Positions 23,293-31,313 of a DNA stretch of 64,000 nt are shown piece by piece (within the stretch, counting starts at the first letter, position 1; each line of letters opens with the position of its first letter). The notes beneath the pieces were generated by a model. It was given only the letters and a program-made list of their open reading frames with translations. It searched no databases and was not told where the DNA came from. The stretch covers positions 620,001 through 684,000 of the forward strand of contig NZ_CANLCY010000001.1 of NCBI RefSeq assembly GCF_947489255.1, given 5' to 3'. The stretch is from an uncultured Microbacterium sp. GTDB taxonomy: Bacteria > Actinomycetota > Actinomycetes > Actinomycetales > Microbacteriaceae. Position numbers and translations under genes: made by a program.

Positions 23293-24732
23293 TCAGCCGA
23301 TCCGAAGGCGACGCCGGAGCACCTCGCGGATTCGCCATGTCGCCTCGCGGAGTCGGTGGCGTCGCGCCGCACGCGACAGCGTCAGCGCCCATCGCGTGAG
23401 GACGGCCGATTCGTCGTAACGGCGTGCGCGCTCGACCGCCTGCCGCCGCATGCGCTCGAGAGCGGGCTGATCGAGGGATGCCGCCCGCACGAGCGCGTCG
23501 GCGAGGGCGTCGACATCGCCGGCCGGCACCACCCATCCCGTGCGGCCGTCGACGATGAGCTCGCGCGGACCGTAGGGGACGTCGTAGGCGATGGGCAGGC
23601 AGCCCGCGGCCATCGCCTCGGCGACGACCAGCGAGAAGGCCTCGGACCGACTCGTCATCAGCAGTACGGATGCGCGCTGCAGGGCGGTTCGGGCGGCGGG
23701 GTCGAAACCGTGGAAGCGGACCCCGTCGACCCCGGCCCCTTCGAGGCGGGTTCGGGCCGGACCATCGCCGTAGACGTCGAGCTCGAGCGACGGGACGCGC
23801 CGCCGGGCACGGGCCACGGCATCCACCGCGTGCTCCACGCGCTTGATCGGCTCCAAGCGGGCCAGCACGACCGCGCCGTCGCGGGGGCGGCTCGTCTCCA
23901 CGTCACCCACCTCGACGGGGTGGGGCACGACGGCCAGGAGCGGCGCCGGGCCCACCTGACGGCGCACGTCGCCCGCTTGGCGCGCGGTGCACAGCACGAC
24001 CGCGTCGAACGCGCTCAGCCGCGAGAACACCTCGGCGCGCGACGGGCGGATCGCGGTGCCGTCGTCGGTGAGGTGCGAGCCGTGCACGATGTGGAGCACG
24101 ACGACGCCCGGGCGCCGGTAACCCGCGGCGAAACGGGCCATGGCCTTACTGTCGACGAGGAGGAACGACCTCTCGCCGGCCGTCAGGCGGTCGAGCCAGG
24201 CCGCGTACAGCTCGCGTACTCCGCGCCACGCGGCGCGGGGGGCGCCGGCAGCGTCACACGTGACGATGACGCGGCGCGTCCGGCCGGAGGAGTGCGGGAC
24301 GTCGCGGCGATCGCTCGCGGCCACCGTCCCGTCCGCGCGGAGATGGTCGATCTGCAGCACCGCGCCCTCGGCATCCGTGCGGATGCGTCTCACGACGACC
24401 CCGCCCGACGTCTCCTCGAGCGCCCCGGCGGGAAGCGGGGCGAACCCGGCGCCGGCCGCGACCGATCGGCCGCGCAGGTCGTTCTCGCGCAGCCAGTCCC
24501 ACAGGTTCGTGAGCCGGACGCCCTCGCCGAGGGCGTCGCGACGGGACAGTTCCTCCGCGACCGCAGCGCGGTCGTCGCGGTCGTCGCACGTGAGCACGTG
24601 CACCGGCGCACCACGACCAGCGAACAAACGGGAACGCCGCAGGAGGGCGGCGGTCAGGCCGCCGTACTCGCGCGGAACGCCCCAGGTGAGGACGAACTGG
24701 CGCCCGCGGGGCAGGATCGTGCCGCGGGTCAT
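23293..24732 (-). CDS. Family 4 glycosyltransferase, TagE-like
   Basis: A 479-residue GT-B enzyme. The C-terminal nucleotide-sugar domain has LARLEPIKRVEHAVDA, LDVYGDGPARTRLE, RFHGF, and SRSEAFSLVVAEAMAAGCLPIAYDVPYGPRELI, the E-x7-E motif in the form used by poly(glycerol-phosphate) alpha-glucosyltransferases (TagE) and related enzymes. The N-terminal domain is large and variable with a GGLTAALLRR loop. It probably glycosylates a teichoic-acid-like polymer or a surface glycan in the cytoplasm. Its ATG overlaps the stop of the small upstream gene by 4 bases (ATGA), so the two are coupled. Confidence 0.85.
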   Translation of the reverse strand: MTRGTILPRGRQFVLTWGVPREYGGLTAALLRRSRLFAGRGAPVHVLTCDDRDDRAAVAEELSRRDALGEGVRLTNLWDWLRENDLRGRSVAAGAGFAPLPAGALEETSGGVVVRRIRTDAEGAVLQIDHLRADGTVAASDRRDVPHSSGRTRRVIVTCDAAGAPRAAWRGVRELYAAWLDRLTAGERSFLLVDSKAMARFAAGYRRPGVVVLHIVHGSHLTDDGTAIRPSRAEVFSRLSAFDAVVLCTARQAGDVRRQVGPAPLLAVVPHPVEVGDVETSRPRDGAVVLARLEPIKRVEHAVDAVARARRRVPSLELDVYGDGPARTRLEGAGVDGVRFHGFDPAARTALQRASVLLMTSRSEAFSLVVAEAMAAGCLPIAYDVPYGPRELIVDGRTGWVVPAGDVDALADALVRAASLDQPALERMRRQAVERARRYDESAVLTRWALTLSRAARRHRLREATWRIREVLRRRLRIG

Positions 24733-24977
24733 CCGGCGTCGTCGGTGGGGATCTCTCCGGCGGCGATCGCGTCGGCATACGTGCGGATGTCGGGGCCGGG
24801 CTCGTAGTCGATGAAGCGGTCCTTGATGCGCGCGTTGATCTGCGCGAAGGCCTCGTCCGACGAGATCCCTTCGCTCTCACGCGCGACCGCGACGACGGCC
24901 TCCCGCAGCACGCCGTCGGCGTCGTCGAGGATCTTCTGTCGTGCGGGCTCGTTCCACCGGATGTCCGAAATGTCCAT
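24729..24977 (-). CDS. Small hypothetical protein coupled to the TagE-like glycosyltransferase
   Basis: An 82-residue acidic protein starting MDISDIRWNEPARQKILDDADGVL. It is mainly helical with no membrane segment. The stop overlaps the start of the glycosyltransferase gene (ATGA), so it is cotranscribed and probably translationally coupled. I do not recognise the family. The ATG at 24977 is the natural start; the upstream extension is low-complexity Arg-rich. A role tied to the transferase is inference from context. Confidence 0.7.
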   Translation of the reverse strand: MDISDIRWNEPARQKILDDADGVLREAVVAVARESEGISSDEAFAQINARIKDRFIDYEPGPDIRTYADAIAAGEIPTDDAG

Positions 24978-25098
24978 GGCCCCGAGCCTAAGACGGCCCG
25001 GATCGCCGTCATCCCGGGGTTGCGCCCGATGCGCGGGTGTGCGGCGTCGTCGTGGCAACCCCGCCTGCGAGCCGCGCCCGCGCCCGCAGGATGAAGGC

Positions 25099-25788
25099 AT
25101 GCCGATGGATGCCGTGAGCGCCCTGCGAACCGGAGCGCGCGACCTCTCGTGGTGGGTGAAGGACTACGCCTACGCCGTGCGGGCGCAGCTGCGAGCCCGG
25201 GGAGGCGGAGGGGACCTCGACCTGCAGGAGGGCGAGGGGCGCCCCATCGTGCTGCTGCCCGGGATCTACGAGACCTGGCGCTTCATGGAGCCGCTGGCCC
25301 GCGCCCTGCACGAGCGCGGACACCCGGTGCACGTCGTCGCGGAGCTGGGGGACAACCGTCGTCCGATCGCCGAGTCCGCCGATCGCGTCGCGGCACTGCT
25401 GGTGTCGCGCGACCTCCATGACGTCGTGCTCGTGGCCCACAGCAAAGGCGGCCTGATCGGCAAGCACGTCATGGCCTTCGACCCGGAAGGGTCCCGGGTG
25501 CGGGCGATGGTCGCGGTCGCGACGCCCTTCGGCGGATCCCGGTACAGCCGCCTCATGCCCACACCGTCGTTGCGCGCGTTCGCGTCGGGCGACGCCACCA
25601 TGCGAGCACTGGCGAGGGCCGCGGACGCCAACGCGAGGATCGTGTCCGTCTACGGCCCGTTCGACCCGCACATCCCGGAGGGCAGCGAACTCGCCGGTGC
25701 CCGGAACGTGGAACTGGCCGGCGGAGGGCACTTCCGCGTGCTCGCCGACCCACGAGTCATCGCCGAGGTGGTGCGCGTGGCGGAGTGA
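25099..25788 (+). CDS. Alpha/beta hydrolase (lipase/esterase-like)
   Basis: A 229-residue hydrolase. GRPIVLLPGIYETWRFMEPLARAL is the oxyanion strand and LVAHSKGGLIGKHVM has the nucleophile Ser in A-H-S-K-G. GGGHFRVL near the end supplies the catalytic His, and PFDPHIPEGS may supply the acid. It looks like a small triacylglycerol-lipase-type enzyme without a signal peptide. Two starts are possible (25099 or 25105); GAAGG is well spaced for the second. Substrate unknown. It diverges from the glycosyltransferase operon. Confidence 0.82.
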   Translation: MPMDAVSALRTGARDLSWWVKDYAYAVRAQLRARGGGGDLDLQEGEGRPIVLLPGIYETWRFMEPLARALHERGHPVHVVAELGDNRRPIAESADRVAALLVSRDLHDVVLVAHSKGGLIGKHVMAFDPEGSRVRAMVAVATPFGGSRYSRLMPTPSLRAFASGDATMRALARAADANARIVSVYGPFDPHIPEGSELAGARNVELAGGGHFRVLADPRVIAEVVRVAE

Positions 25789-25795
25789 GCGCCTC

Positions 25796-27646
25796 TCAGC
25801 GCCCTCCGCCTCCGCCTCCGCCCGAGCCCCCTCCCGAGAAGCCGCCGCCGAAAGACCCGCCCGAGAAGCTCCCCGAGCCGCTCGTCGTGGTCGTGACCGG
25901 GGCGCTCGCCATGCGCAGCGTCCCCATCGTCGACAGCAGGGCCGCCGACGAGAAGCCGCCGCCGCCGCGGTACCAGTGCAGATCGTCGCCGCTCTCGCGC
26001 ACGCGGGTGTCGAGCGCCTCCGACCACTCCTTCTCGACGCCCCACACGATCGCCCACGGCAGCAGACGTTCGTAGAGGTGGAGCACCTGGCGAGGATCAT
26101 CCGGGTCGATCGGACGACGCTCCGCCCCCTCGGGACTCTGGAGCACGCGCAGGCGGTCCGCCTCCGCGAGCTGCAGGTACTCGCGCAGCCCCCGAAGGTG
26201 GTCGCGTGCCGGTGCTCCGGCATCCGTGATCCGATCGCGGTAGCGCAGCAGCGCGAAACTCAGGATGCCGAGCACCACCGTGACGGGGACGGCGGCGATC
26301 TGCCACCAGGCGGGCGCCGTCCCCATCGCCGCGAAGATGAGCGCGAGCACCGCGAGGACGAACGCGCCCACGGCGACACCCGCCGCGGCGACGGAGCGGC
26401 TGGGGTGCTGCTTCTCGCTCCACCCCCGCGAGCGCAGTTCGGACGCGGCGGCGTGGGGGAGCCGTTGCAGAGCCTTCGCGACGTCCTGGCGATCGGGCCC
26501 CAGCGTCACGCTGGCTCCGGGTCGGGCGGCCGCACCGAAGACCGCGCCGAGGATCGCACCGTGCAGCGCGTCGGCGCCTTCCGCCGTCACGAGCTCGAGC
26601 GAGAGGCTCCGCGCGTCGCCGTCGTCGACGATGCGGAGGTGCCCCGCCACGGCGGTGTCGACGATGGCGGCGGGGATGCCGGTGCCGCGACGCGCGACCA
26701 GCTCGGCGCCCTGCAGCACGTCGACCCCGGCCGGTGGGTCGTACTCCGCCACGATGACGCCCCGGCCCTCGGCATCGCGTCCGCGACGCCGGGCCCTCAC
26801 CGCAGCGGCCACGGCGACGAGCCCGACACCGACGGCGCCGAGAGACCCGGCGGCCAGCACCGGGGCCGCGTCGACGGAGAACTGCTCGAGCGGGGTGCGC
26901 ACCACCTCTCCGGGGACGAAGGTGCCGCGGACGAAGCCGACGGCCATCGTGACGTTCTCTCCCGGGCCGAGATCCTGGGCCCCGGCCTCGAAGACGAGGC
27001 CGTCGGCGTCGATCGTGCGGGAGATCTCGCACCTCTCCGACGCTCCCTGCGCCCCGACATAACACGCTGCAGCGCCCTCGAGCGCGGCATCCGTCAGAGC
27101 GGGATCGACGCGGAGCCGGGCGCTCACCGCCCCGAACGGCTGATCCCACTGCGTGCCGTTGACGTCCCGGTAGAACTCATCCGCGCCCGTGTCGGCGAAC
27201 GAGCGGATGGCATCGCGCTGCGTATACGAGATGACGTAGGTCTGCACGCCTCGCACGAACGAGTCGTCACCCGTGAGCACCCGCACCTCCCGTCGATCCG
27301 TCTCCACGTCGTAGGCGACGGGGGCGCCGGAGGCATCGGTCACCGAGAGCACCCGCGTCTGCAGGGGCACCCCGTCGTAGTCGTCGGGGATGGAGCGGAT
27401 GATGCCGCGGTTCTGATCCACGTCGGGGAAGCGTGCGACCAGCGTTTCGGTCACCGCGAGCTCCGCGTGCCCGTCGTCGGCTCGGGAGAGCGTCATGTCG
27501 GCCGCGAACGAGTCGAAGGCGAAGTCGCCGACGTCCGCGCGCGCCGGTGCGGGGACCGCCGTCGCTCCCAGCAGGACGAGAGCGAGAACAATCAGACCGA
27601 TCGCGAGACGGGGGAGCGGGCGAGACGACCGCGAGATGACGTCCAT
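25796..27646 (-). CDS. DUF2207 membrane protein with Gly-rich tail
   Basis: A 616-residue protein: signal peptide (to about residue 37, ARADV), an extracytoplasmic DUF2207 beta domain (40-255), a membrane helix (about 260-285), a cytoplasmic part, and two further helices (about 410-455). The C-terminus ends in a Ser/Gly-only run (SGGSFGGGFSGGGSGGG) typical of this family. The GIIRSIPDDYDGVPL segment is characteristic. DUF2207 proteins have no settled role. It is the last gene of a three-gene minus-strand unit with a transglutaminase and a MarR regulator. Confidence 0.88.
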   Translation of the reverse strand: MDVISRSSRPLPRLAIGLIVLALVLLGATAVPAPARADVGDFAFDSFAADMTLSRADDGHAELAVTETLVARFPDVDQNRGIIRSIPDDYDGVPLQTRVLSVTDASGAPVAYDVETDRREVRVLTGDDSFVRGVQTYVISYTQRDAIRSFADTGADEFYRDVNGTQWDQPFGAVSARLRVDPALTDAALEGAAACYVGAQGASERCEISRTIDADGLVFEAGAQDLGPGENVTMAVGFVRGTFVPGEVVRTPLEQFSVDAAPVLAAGSLGAVGVGLVAVAAAVRARRRGRDAEGRGVIVAEYDPPAGVDVLQGAELVARRGTGIPAAIVDTAVAGHLRIVDDGDARSLSLELVTAEGADALHGAILGAVFGAAARPGASVTLGPDRQDVAKALQRLPHAAASELRSRGWSEKQHPSRSVAAAGVAVGAFVLAVLALIFAAMGTAPAWWQIAAVPVTVVLGILSFALLRYRDRITDAGAPARDHLRGLREYLQLAEADRLRVLQSPEGAERRPIDPDDPRQVLHLYERLLPWAIVWGVEKEWSEALDTRVRESGDDLHWYRGGGGFSSAALLSTMGTLRMASAPVTTTTSGSGSFSGGSFGGGFSGGGSGGGGGGGR

Positions 27647-27697
27647 CCTCCGACGCTACCCGCGGCCGTGCGGCGGCGACTCCCTCGTGAGGCGGAG

Positions 27698-28492
27698 TCA
27701 GCGCAGCAGGATCGAGGCGTCGGGATCGTCCGCGACGAGATCGTCGACGGTCACCGCCGTGACGTCGACCGACTCCAACGTCGCCGTGCCCGACACGGTC
27801 GTGAGGAACGCGGTGTCGGCGGCGTCTCGACCCGTCGCGATCCGGACGAAGTGGGCGCGGGGCGCGAGGCGGGTGGCATCCACGACCTCCCAACGGCCGT
27901 CGACGAACGCCTCGACCACGGCGTGGAAGTCCATCGGCTCGAGCCCCGGGGCGAAGACGGACACGAGTCGAGCGGGGATCCCCGCGGCGCGAAGCAGGGC
28001 GATGGTGACGTGCGCGTAGTCGCGGCAGACCCCTGCTCCCTCGCGCAGCGTGTCGAGGGCGGTGTCGGTAGGTCCGCTGACGCCGGAGACGTAGTCGAGG
28101 TTCTCCGAGACCCACTGGGTGATCTGTCGCACGCGTTCCCGCACGGATGACGAGGAGAAGGCCGCCACCTCCGAGATCCTCGGATCGTCCGACGGCGCGT
28201 AGCGGCTGGGGCGAAGATAGCGAACCGGGTCGATCTCGGCCGAGGGGGCCGGTGCGGAAGGTGTCGAGACGGAGCCGCGGTAGGTGACGCTGGTCCGTCC
28301 CGCGGGGAGGACGACGCGATGCGCTCTCGTGCCGTGCGCGTCCGCGATCTCGGCCGCGGGGATCGTCCGGCCGGCCGAGGCGATCGTCAGGGTCTCGTCG
28401 TCGGCCCATCCATCCGCGGGGGTGATGGAGAGCACCACGTCCGCCTCGGCCTCCGTGGAAAGGATGATGTCGACGCCGACCGACGCCCTCAC
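27698..28492 (-). CDS. Transglutaminase-like cysteine protease-fold protein
   Basis: A 264-residue protein. The transglutaminase core is clear: EGAGVCRDYAHVTIALLRAAGIPARLVSVF with the catalytic Cys, FHAVVEAFVDGRWEVVDATR with the His and Asp. A beta domain of about 100 residues precedes it, as in the bacterial transglutaminase N-terminal module. It could act as a peptidase or cross-linking enzyme; no signal peptide is seen. The GTG start (28492) overlaps the stop of the MarR gene by 4 bases (GTGA), which fixes the start and shows coupling. A DUF2207 gene follows 51 bases downstream. Confidence 0.88.
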   Translation of the reverse strand: MRASVGVDIILSTEAEADVVLSITPADGWADDETLTIASAGRTIPAAEIADAHGTRAHRVVLPAGRTSVTYRGSVSTPSAPAPSAEIDPVRYLRPSRYAPSDDPRISEVAAFSSSSVRERVRQITQWVSENLDYVSGVSGPTDTALDTLREGAGVCRDYAHVTIALLRAAGIPARLVSVFAPGLEPMDFHAVVEAFVDGRWEVVDATRLAPRAHFVRIATGRDAADTAFLTTVSGTATLESVDVTAVTVDDLVADDPDASILLR

Positions 28493-29055
28493 GCGGCCGC
28501 GTCCGATGCGAGCGGGGCGGGCCGCGGACTCCGCGCCGGGGGACAGCACGATCCGCCCGCACCGCACAGGTCGGCGACGGCGCACCGCATCCGGTTCAAG
28601 AACTCCGTGACGGCGACCGTCTCCTCCTCCGTCATCCCGCGAGTGGCCCGCATCATCCGGGCGTGCATGTCGGTGAGGGTGTCGCGGATCTCGTCGTCGG
28701 CGTGCGCCGTACTACTGACGAGCACCTTCCGTCGGTCGGAGGGGTGGGGGCGGCGCTGAATATGCCCCGATTTCTCGAGCCGGTCGAGGAGGGCCGTCAT
28801 GGACGCAGTCGACACGCCCAGATGCCGGGCGAGATCGATGGGGGTCACAGGGGAGCCGGTCGCGGCAGCGCGCGCGAGGAAGCGGAGAACGAGCAGTTCG
28901 TTCTCGCCCATCGCCATCGATTCCTGGGTGCGCCGACGCATCGCCATCTCGGACGACCGGTAGGCGCGCATGGCCTCCATGATCCGCGCGCCTCGCTCAT
29001 CGTCGGTGCTGTCGCTGTACCAGTACGACGGAGGCGAGGGGGTGTCGATCGTCAT
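28489..29055 (-). CDS. MarR-family regulator heading a transglutaminase operon
   Basis: A 188-residue regulator. The winged helix reads VTPIDLARHLGVSTASMTALLDRLEKSGHIQRRPHPSDRRKVLVSST. The C-terminus carries a Cys-containing tail (CAVADLCGAGGSCCPP) with four cysteines, unusual for MarR and possibly metal- or redox-sensing. It overlaps the transglutaminase gene by 4 bases and is divergent from DUF7882 copy 3. The MarR at 13348-13803 shares the STASxTxxLDRL recognition pattern and also faces a DUF7882 gene. Confidence 0.87.
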   Translation of the reverse strand: MTIDTPSPPSYWYSDSTDDERGARIMEAMRAYRSSEMAMRRRTQESMAMGENELLVLRFLARAAATGSPVTPIDLARHLGVSTASMTALLDRLEKSGHIQRRPHPSDRRKVLVSSTAHADDEIRDTLTDMHARMMRATRGMTEEETVAVTEFLNRMRCAVADLCGAGGSCCPPARSPRPAPLASDAAA

Positions 29056-29074
29056 CGTGCTCCTAATATCTCGC

Positions 29075-29104
29075 TTGCCTATTCGCTAGTCTACCTAGTA
29101 AGTT
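29075..29104 (+). promoter_or_regulatory. Promoter and palindromic operator candidate of DUF7882 copy 3
   Basis: TTGCCT (29075-29080), an 18-bp spacer and TAAGTT (29099-29104) form a plausible promoter. Between them lies CTAG-N5-CTAG (29086-29098), a symmetric site placed for repression by the divergent MarR. The region is AT-rich compared with its surroundings. Confidence 0.55.
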
Positions 29105-29136
29105 CATTCATGAGCAACGAGCAAAGGGGAAACATC

Positions 29137-29514
29137 ATGGCGAAGCTCTTCTACGGCACCACGACGGAGCCCATCGACATCGACGACCGTCTTCTGGCGC
29201 ACGTCAAGGTGGTCGTCTCGACCAAGCTCCGCCGCGGCGAGAGCTTCACCCTGTCGTGGGTGCACGGCCCGGATCAGCCCGTCGGCCGGTCGACGATCTG
29301 GCTGCAGCCCTCGATCCCGCTGCGCTTCGTCTTCGACTCGGAACAGCCCGAGGCGCTCGATCAGAACCTTCTGAAGCGCATGGCGAACGACGCCAACTCC
29401 TCGCGTGGGCTCAGCCTCGACATCGCACTCGACGAGCCCGCCACGGCATCCGTCCCTGCTCGCCAGGCTCCCCAGGCTCAGAAGGCTGCGCGCAGCCTCG
29501 CCCGCGCCGCCTGA
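29137..29514 (+). CDS. DUF7882-type small protein, copy 3
   Basis: A 125-residue protein starting MAKLFYGTTTEPIDIDDRLLAHVKVV, with STKLRRGESFTLSW and RSTIWLQPSIPLRFVF as in copy 2. It has an extra Ala/Gln/Arg-rich C-terminal tail of about 20 residues (PQAQKAARSLARAA). AGGGGA lies 7 bases before the ATG, which is chosen over an upstream in-frame ATG at 29110. The function is unknown. It is divergent from a MarR gene, repeating the arrangement seen at 13348-14319. Confidence 0.83.
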   Translation: MAKLFYGTTTEPIDIDDRLLAHVKVVVSTKLRRGESFTLSWVHGPDQPVGRSTIWLQPSIPLRFVFDSEQPEALDQNLLKRMANDANSSRGLSLDIALDEPATASVPARQAPQAQKAARSLARAA

Positions 29515-29584
29515 CAGGGAGTGCGTCCCCGGTTCGACGGGGGACACGATCGCCCGCCCGGACACCCAAGAACGGAACATCTGC

Positions 29585-29671
29585 ATGGAACCCCTGGCAT
29601 CGTGGGAGCTCCCCACTGAACCGATCTCGGTCATCACCGCGGAGGCCCTCGAAGCCCTCAGTCCTCGGTGA
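29585..29671 (+). CDS. Possible 28-residue ORF
   Basis: MEPLASWELPTEPISVITAEALEALSPR reads from ATG 29585. It has a weak upstream GGAAC and no clear ribosome site. It overlaps the tail of the convergent membrane-protein gene by 14 bases. Listed only because the 144 bases between neighbouring genes hold nothing else. Confidence 0.2.
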   Translation: MEPLASWELPTEPISVITAEALEALSPR

Positions 29672-29879
29672 CGACCTCGCCCGGTGGGGTGGCGTCAGCG
29701 CCGTGACCCTCGGCTCGGATCCTCACCACCGCACCGGCAAAAATGAGGGCCCCGACCGCCAAGAAGCCGAGCTTGGGCTCGGTGGGCGAGTCGGCGGGGA
29801 AGACCAACGTTGGGGTCGCGAGGACCGCGGCCGCGACTCCGCTGAGGACGGCGCCCCAGGGGCGTTGCGTTCGCGCCAC
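29658..29879 (-). CDS. Small two-helix membrane protein
   Basis: A 73-residue protein with two hydrophobic helices (GAVLSGVAAAVLATPTLVF and LGFLAVGALIFAGAVV) and an acidic tail. GTG 29879 has AGGAG 8 bases upstream. No family recognised and no clear partner gene. Confidence 0.55.
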   Translation of the reverse strand: MARTQRPWGAVLSGVAAAVLATPTLVFPADSPTEPKLGFLAVGALIFAGAVVRIRAEGHGADATPPGEVVTED

Positions 29880-30020
29880 GCGTCATCTCCTCTCGTGGGT
29901 CGTCGAGGTCAGCCTAGGCGACCGGTTCGGCGCCATATCCTTCCCGGCGCCCGCCGTCTACCGTGGGGCCTCCCGGTCGGAGCATACGTATCGTGGGCGA
30001 CCCGATGGAAGGAGTGCGCC

Positions 30021-30311
30021 GTGCGCATCGCAAGAACCCCCCTCATGACCTCTGCTCTCCTCGCCGGCACGATCGCGCTCGCTCCCGCACCGGCCTTCGC
30101 CGCCGCCACCGATGCGGTGGGTGTCCACAGCAACGTCGTGTCCGTGGCATCCCCCGTGTCGGCCACCGTCGCTGAGCAGGTTGAACCGGACTCCGAGGCG
30201 GAGGCGGGACGACTGGCCTTCGTGCTGGTTCCACTCCTGGGAGCGGCCGTCGTCGTCATCGGCGCGATCGTCGTCATCTCACGAGGCCGGCGCGGCCGCC
30301 GAGGCGACTGA
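30021..30311 (+). CDS. Small exported protein with C-terminal membrane anchor
   Basis: A 96-residue protein. A signal peptide ends at AFAAA (about residue 29), then a short Val/Ser-rich exposed part of 30 residues, an acidic DSEAEAG spacer, one membrane helix (AFVLVPLLGAAVVVIGAIVVI) and a basic RGRRGRRGD end. It has the layout of a wall-sorted protein but no LPXTG or LAXTG motif, so it is probably membrane-retained. GGAAGGAG precedes the GTG start at 30021. Unknown function. Confidence 0.7.
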   Translation: MRIARTPLMTSALLAGTIALAPAPAFAAATDAVGVHSNVVSVASPVSATVAEQVEPDSEAEAGRLAFVLVPLLGAAVVVIGAIVVISRGRRGRRGD

Positions 30312-30323
30312 CCAGCGGCGCGC

Positions 30324-31265
30324 TCAGGGGACGACGTACCCCGCGGCCCGCACGAGCGCGTACCACTCCGCCCGGGTGAGCGGGATGTCGGAGCCCGCGG
30401 CGGCATCGATGACCCGCGCCGGCGTCGTCGTGCCCAGCACGACCTGCATCCCCGCCGGATGCCGCGTGATCCATGCCACCGCGATCGCCAGGGGCTCGAC
30501 GCCGTAGCGGCCGGCCAGATCGTCGATCACCCGATTGAGCTCCGCGTACTCGGGATGACCGAGGAAGACCCCGCCCCCGCCGCGTGTTCCCTGCAGGGGG
30601 GACCACGCCTGGATCGTGATGCCCTCGATGCGGCAGTACTCGACGAGGCCGCCGCCGTCGAGAACGGCGGATTGGGAGGCTGTCTCCATGTTCGCGGCGA
30701 GACCCTGCGCGACGACGGGCGCGTGCGCGATCGACAGCTGCACCTGATTGGCGACGATCGGCTGGCGCACCGCGGTGCGAAGGAGGTCGATCTGGCGGGG
30801 CGTGTGGTTCGAGACCCCGAACGCCCGCACCTTCCCGGATTCCGCGAGGTGGTCGAAGGCGCGGGCCACCTCATCGGGCTCGACCAATGCATCGGGCCGG
30901 TGGAGCAGCAGGACGTCGACGTAGTCGGTGCGCAGAGCCCGCAGGGAGCCCTCGACCGACGACACCAGGTGCTCGTAGGAGAAGTCGAAGTACGGCCCCT
31001 CCCGGACGATGCCCGCCTTGGTCTGCAGACGGATCTCGGCGCGCTCCGCGCCGCTCAGGGAGAGGGCCTGAGCGAAGCGCTCCTCCGCGGAGTGCAGCGA
31101 TCGCGCGTAGATGTCGGCGTGATCGAAGAAGTCGATGCCGGCGTCACGCGACGCCTGGTAGAGCGCGCGGACCTCCGCATCGGTCTTGTCGTCGATCCGC
31201 ATCATGCCCGCCACGACGTTGGGGACGGAGAGACCGGAGGAGCCGAGGGGAACGGTGCGCATCAT
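30324..31265 (-). CDS. Aldo/keto reductase (YdhF-like)
   Basis: A 313-residue TIM-barrel NADPH oxidoreductase. The catalytic tetrad is visible: Asp and Tyr in FDHADIYA, Lys in LQTKAGI and His in LLLHRPD. The start MMRTVPLGSSGLSVPNVVAGMMR and the C-terminal GTTTPARVID motif for cofactor binding match the AKR group that includes YdhF. It reduces carbonyls of unknown identity in the cytoplasm. It is isolated, with a terminus 12 bases from the preceding convergent gene. Confidence 0.9.
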   Translation of the reverse strand: MMRTVPLGSSGLSVPNVVAGMMRIDDKTDAEVRALYQASRDAGIDFFDHADIYARSLHSAEERFAQALSLSGAERAEIRLQTKAGIVREGPYFDFSYEHLVSSVEGSLRALRTDYVDVLLLHRPDALVEPDEVARAFDHLAESGKVRAFGVSNHTPRQIDLLRTAVRQPIVANQVQLSIAHAPVVAQGLAANMETASQSAVLDGGGLVEYCRIEGITIQAWSPLQGTRGGGGVFLGHPEYAELNRVIDDLAGRYGVEPLAIAVAWITRHPAGMQVVLGTTTPARVIDAAAGSDIPLTRAEWYALVRAAGYVVP

Positions 31266-31313
31266 TCCACGCTAGTCGGCTCCGCGCGGGTCGGAGCCGA
31301 GACGGCTCGGCGC

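Noticed and set aside
25697..28150. 817-residue plus-strand open frame across the DUF2207 and transglutaminase genes
   Set aside because: Antisense shadow; the minus-strand proteins have signal peptides, membrane helices and catalytic motifs.
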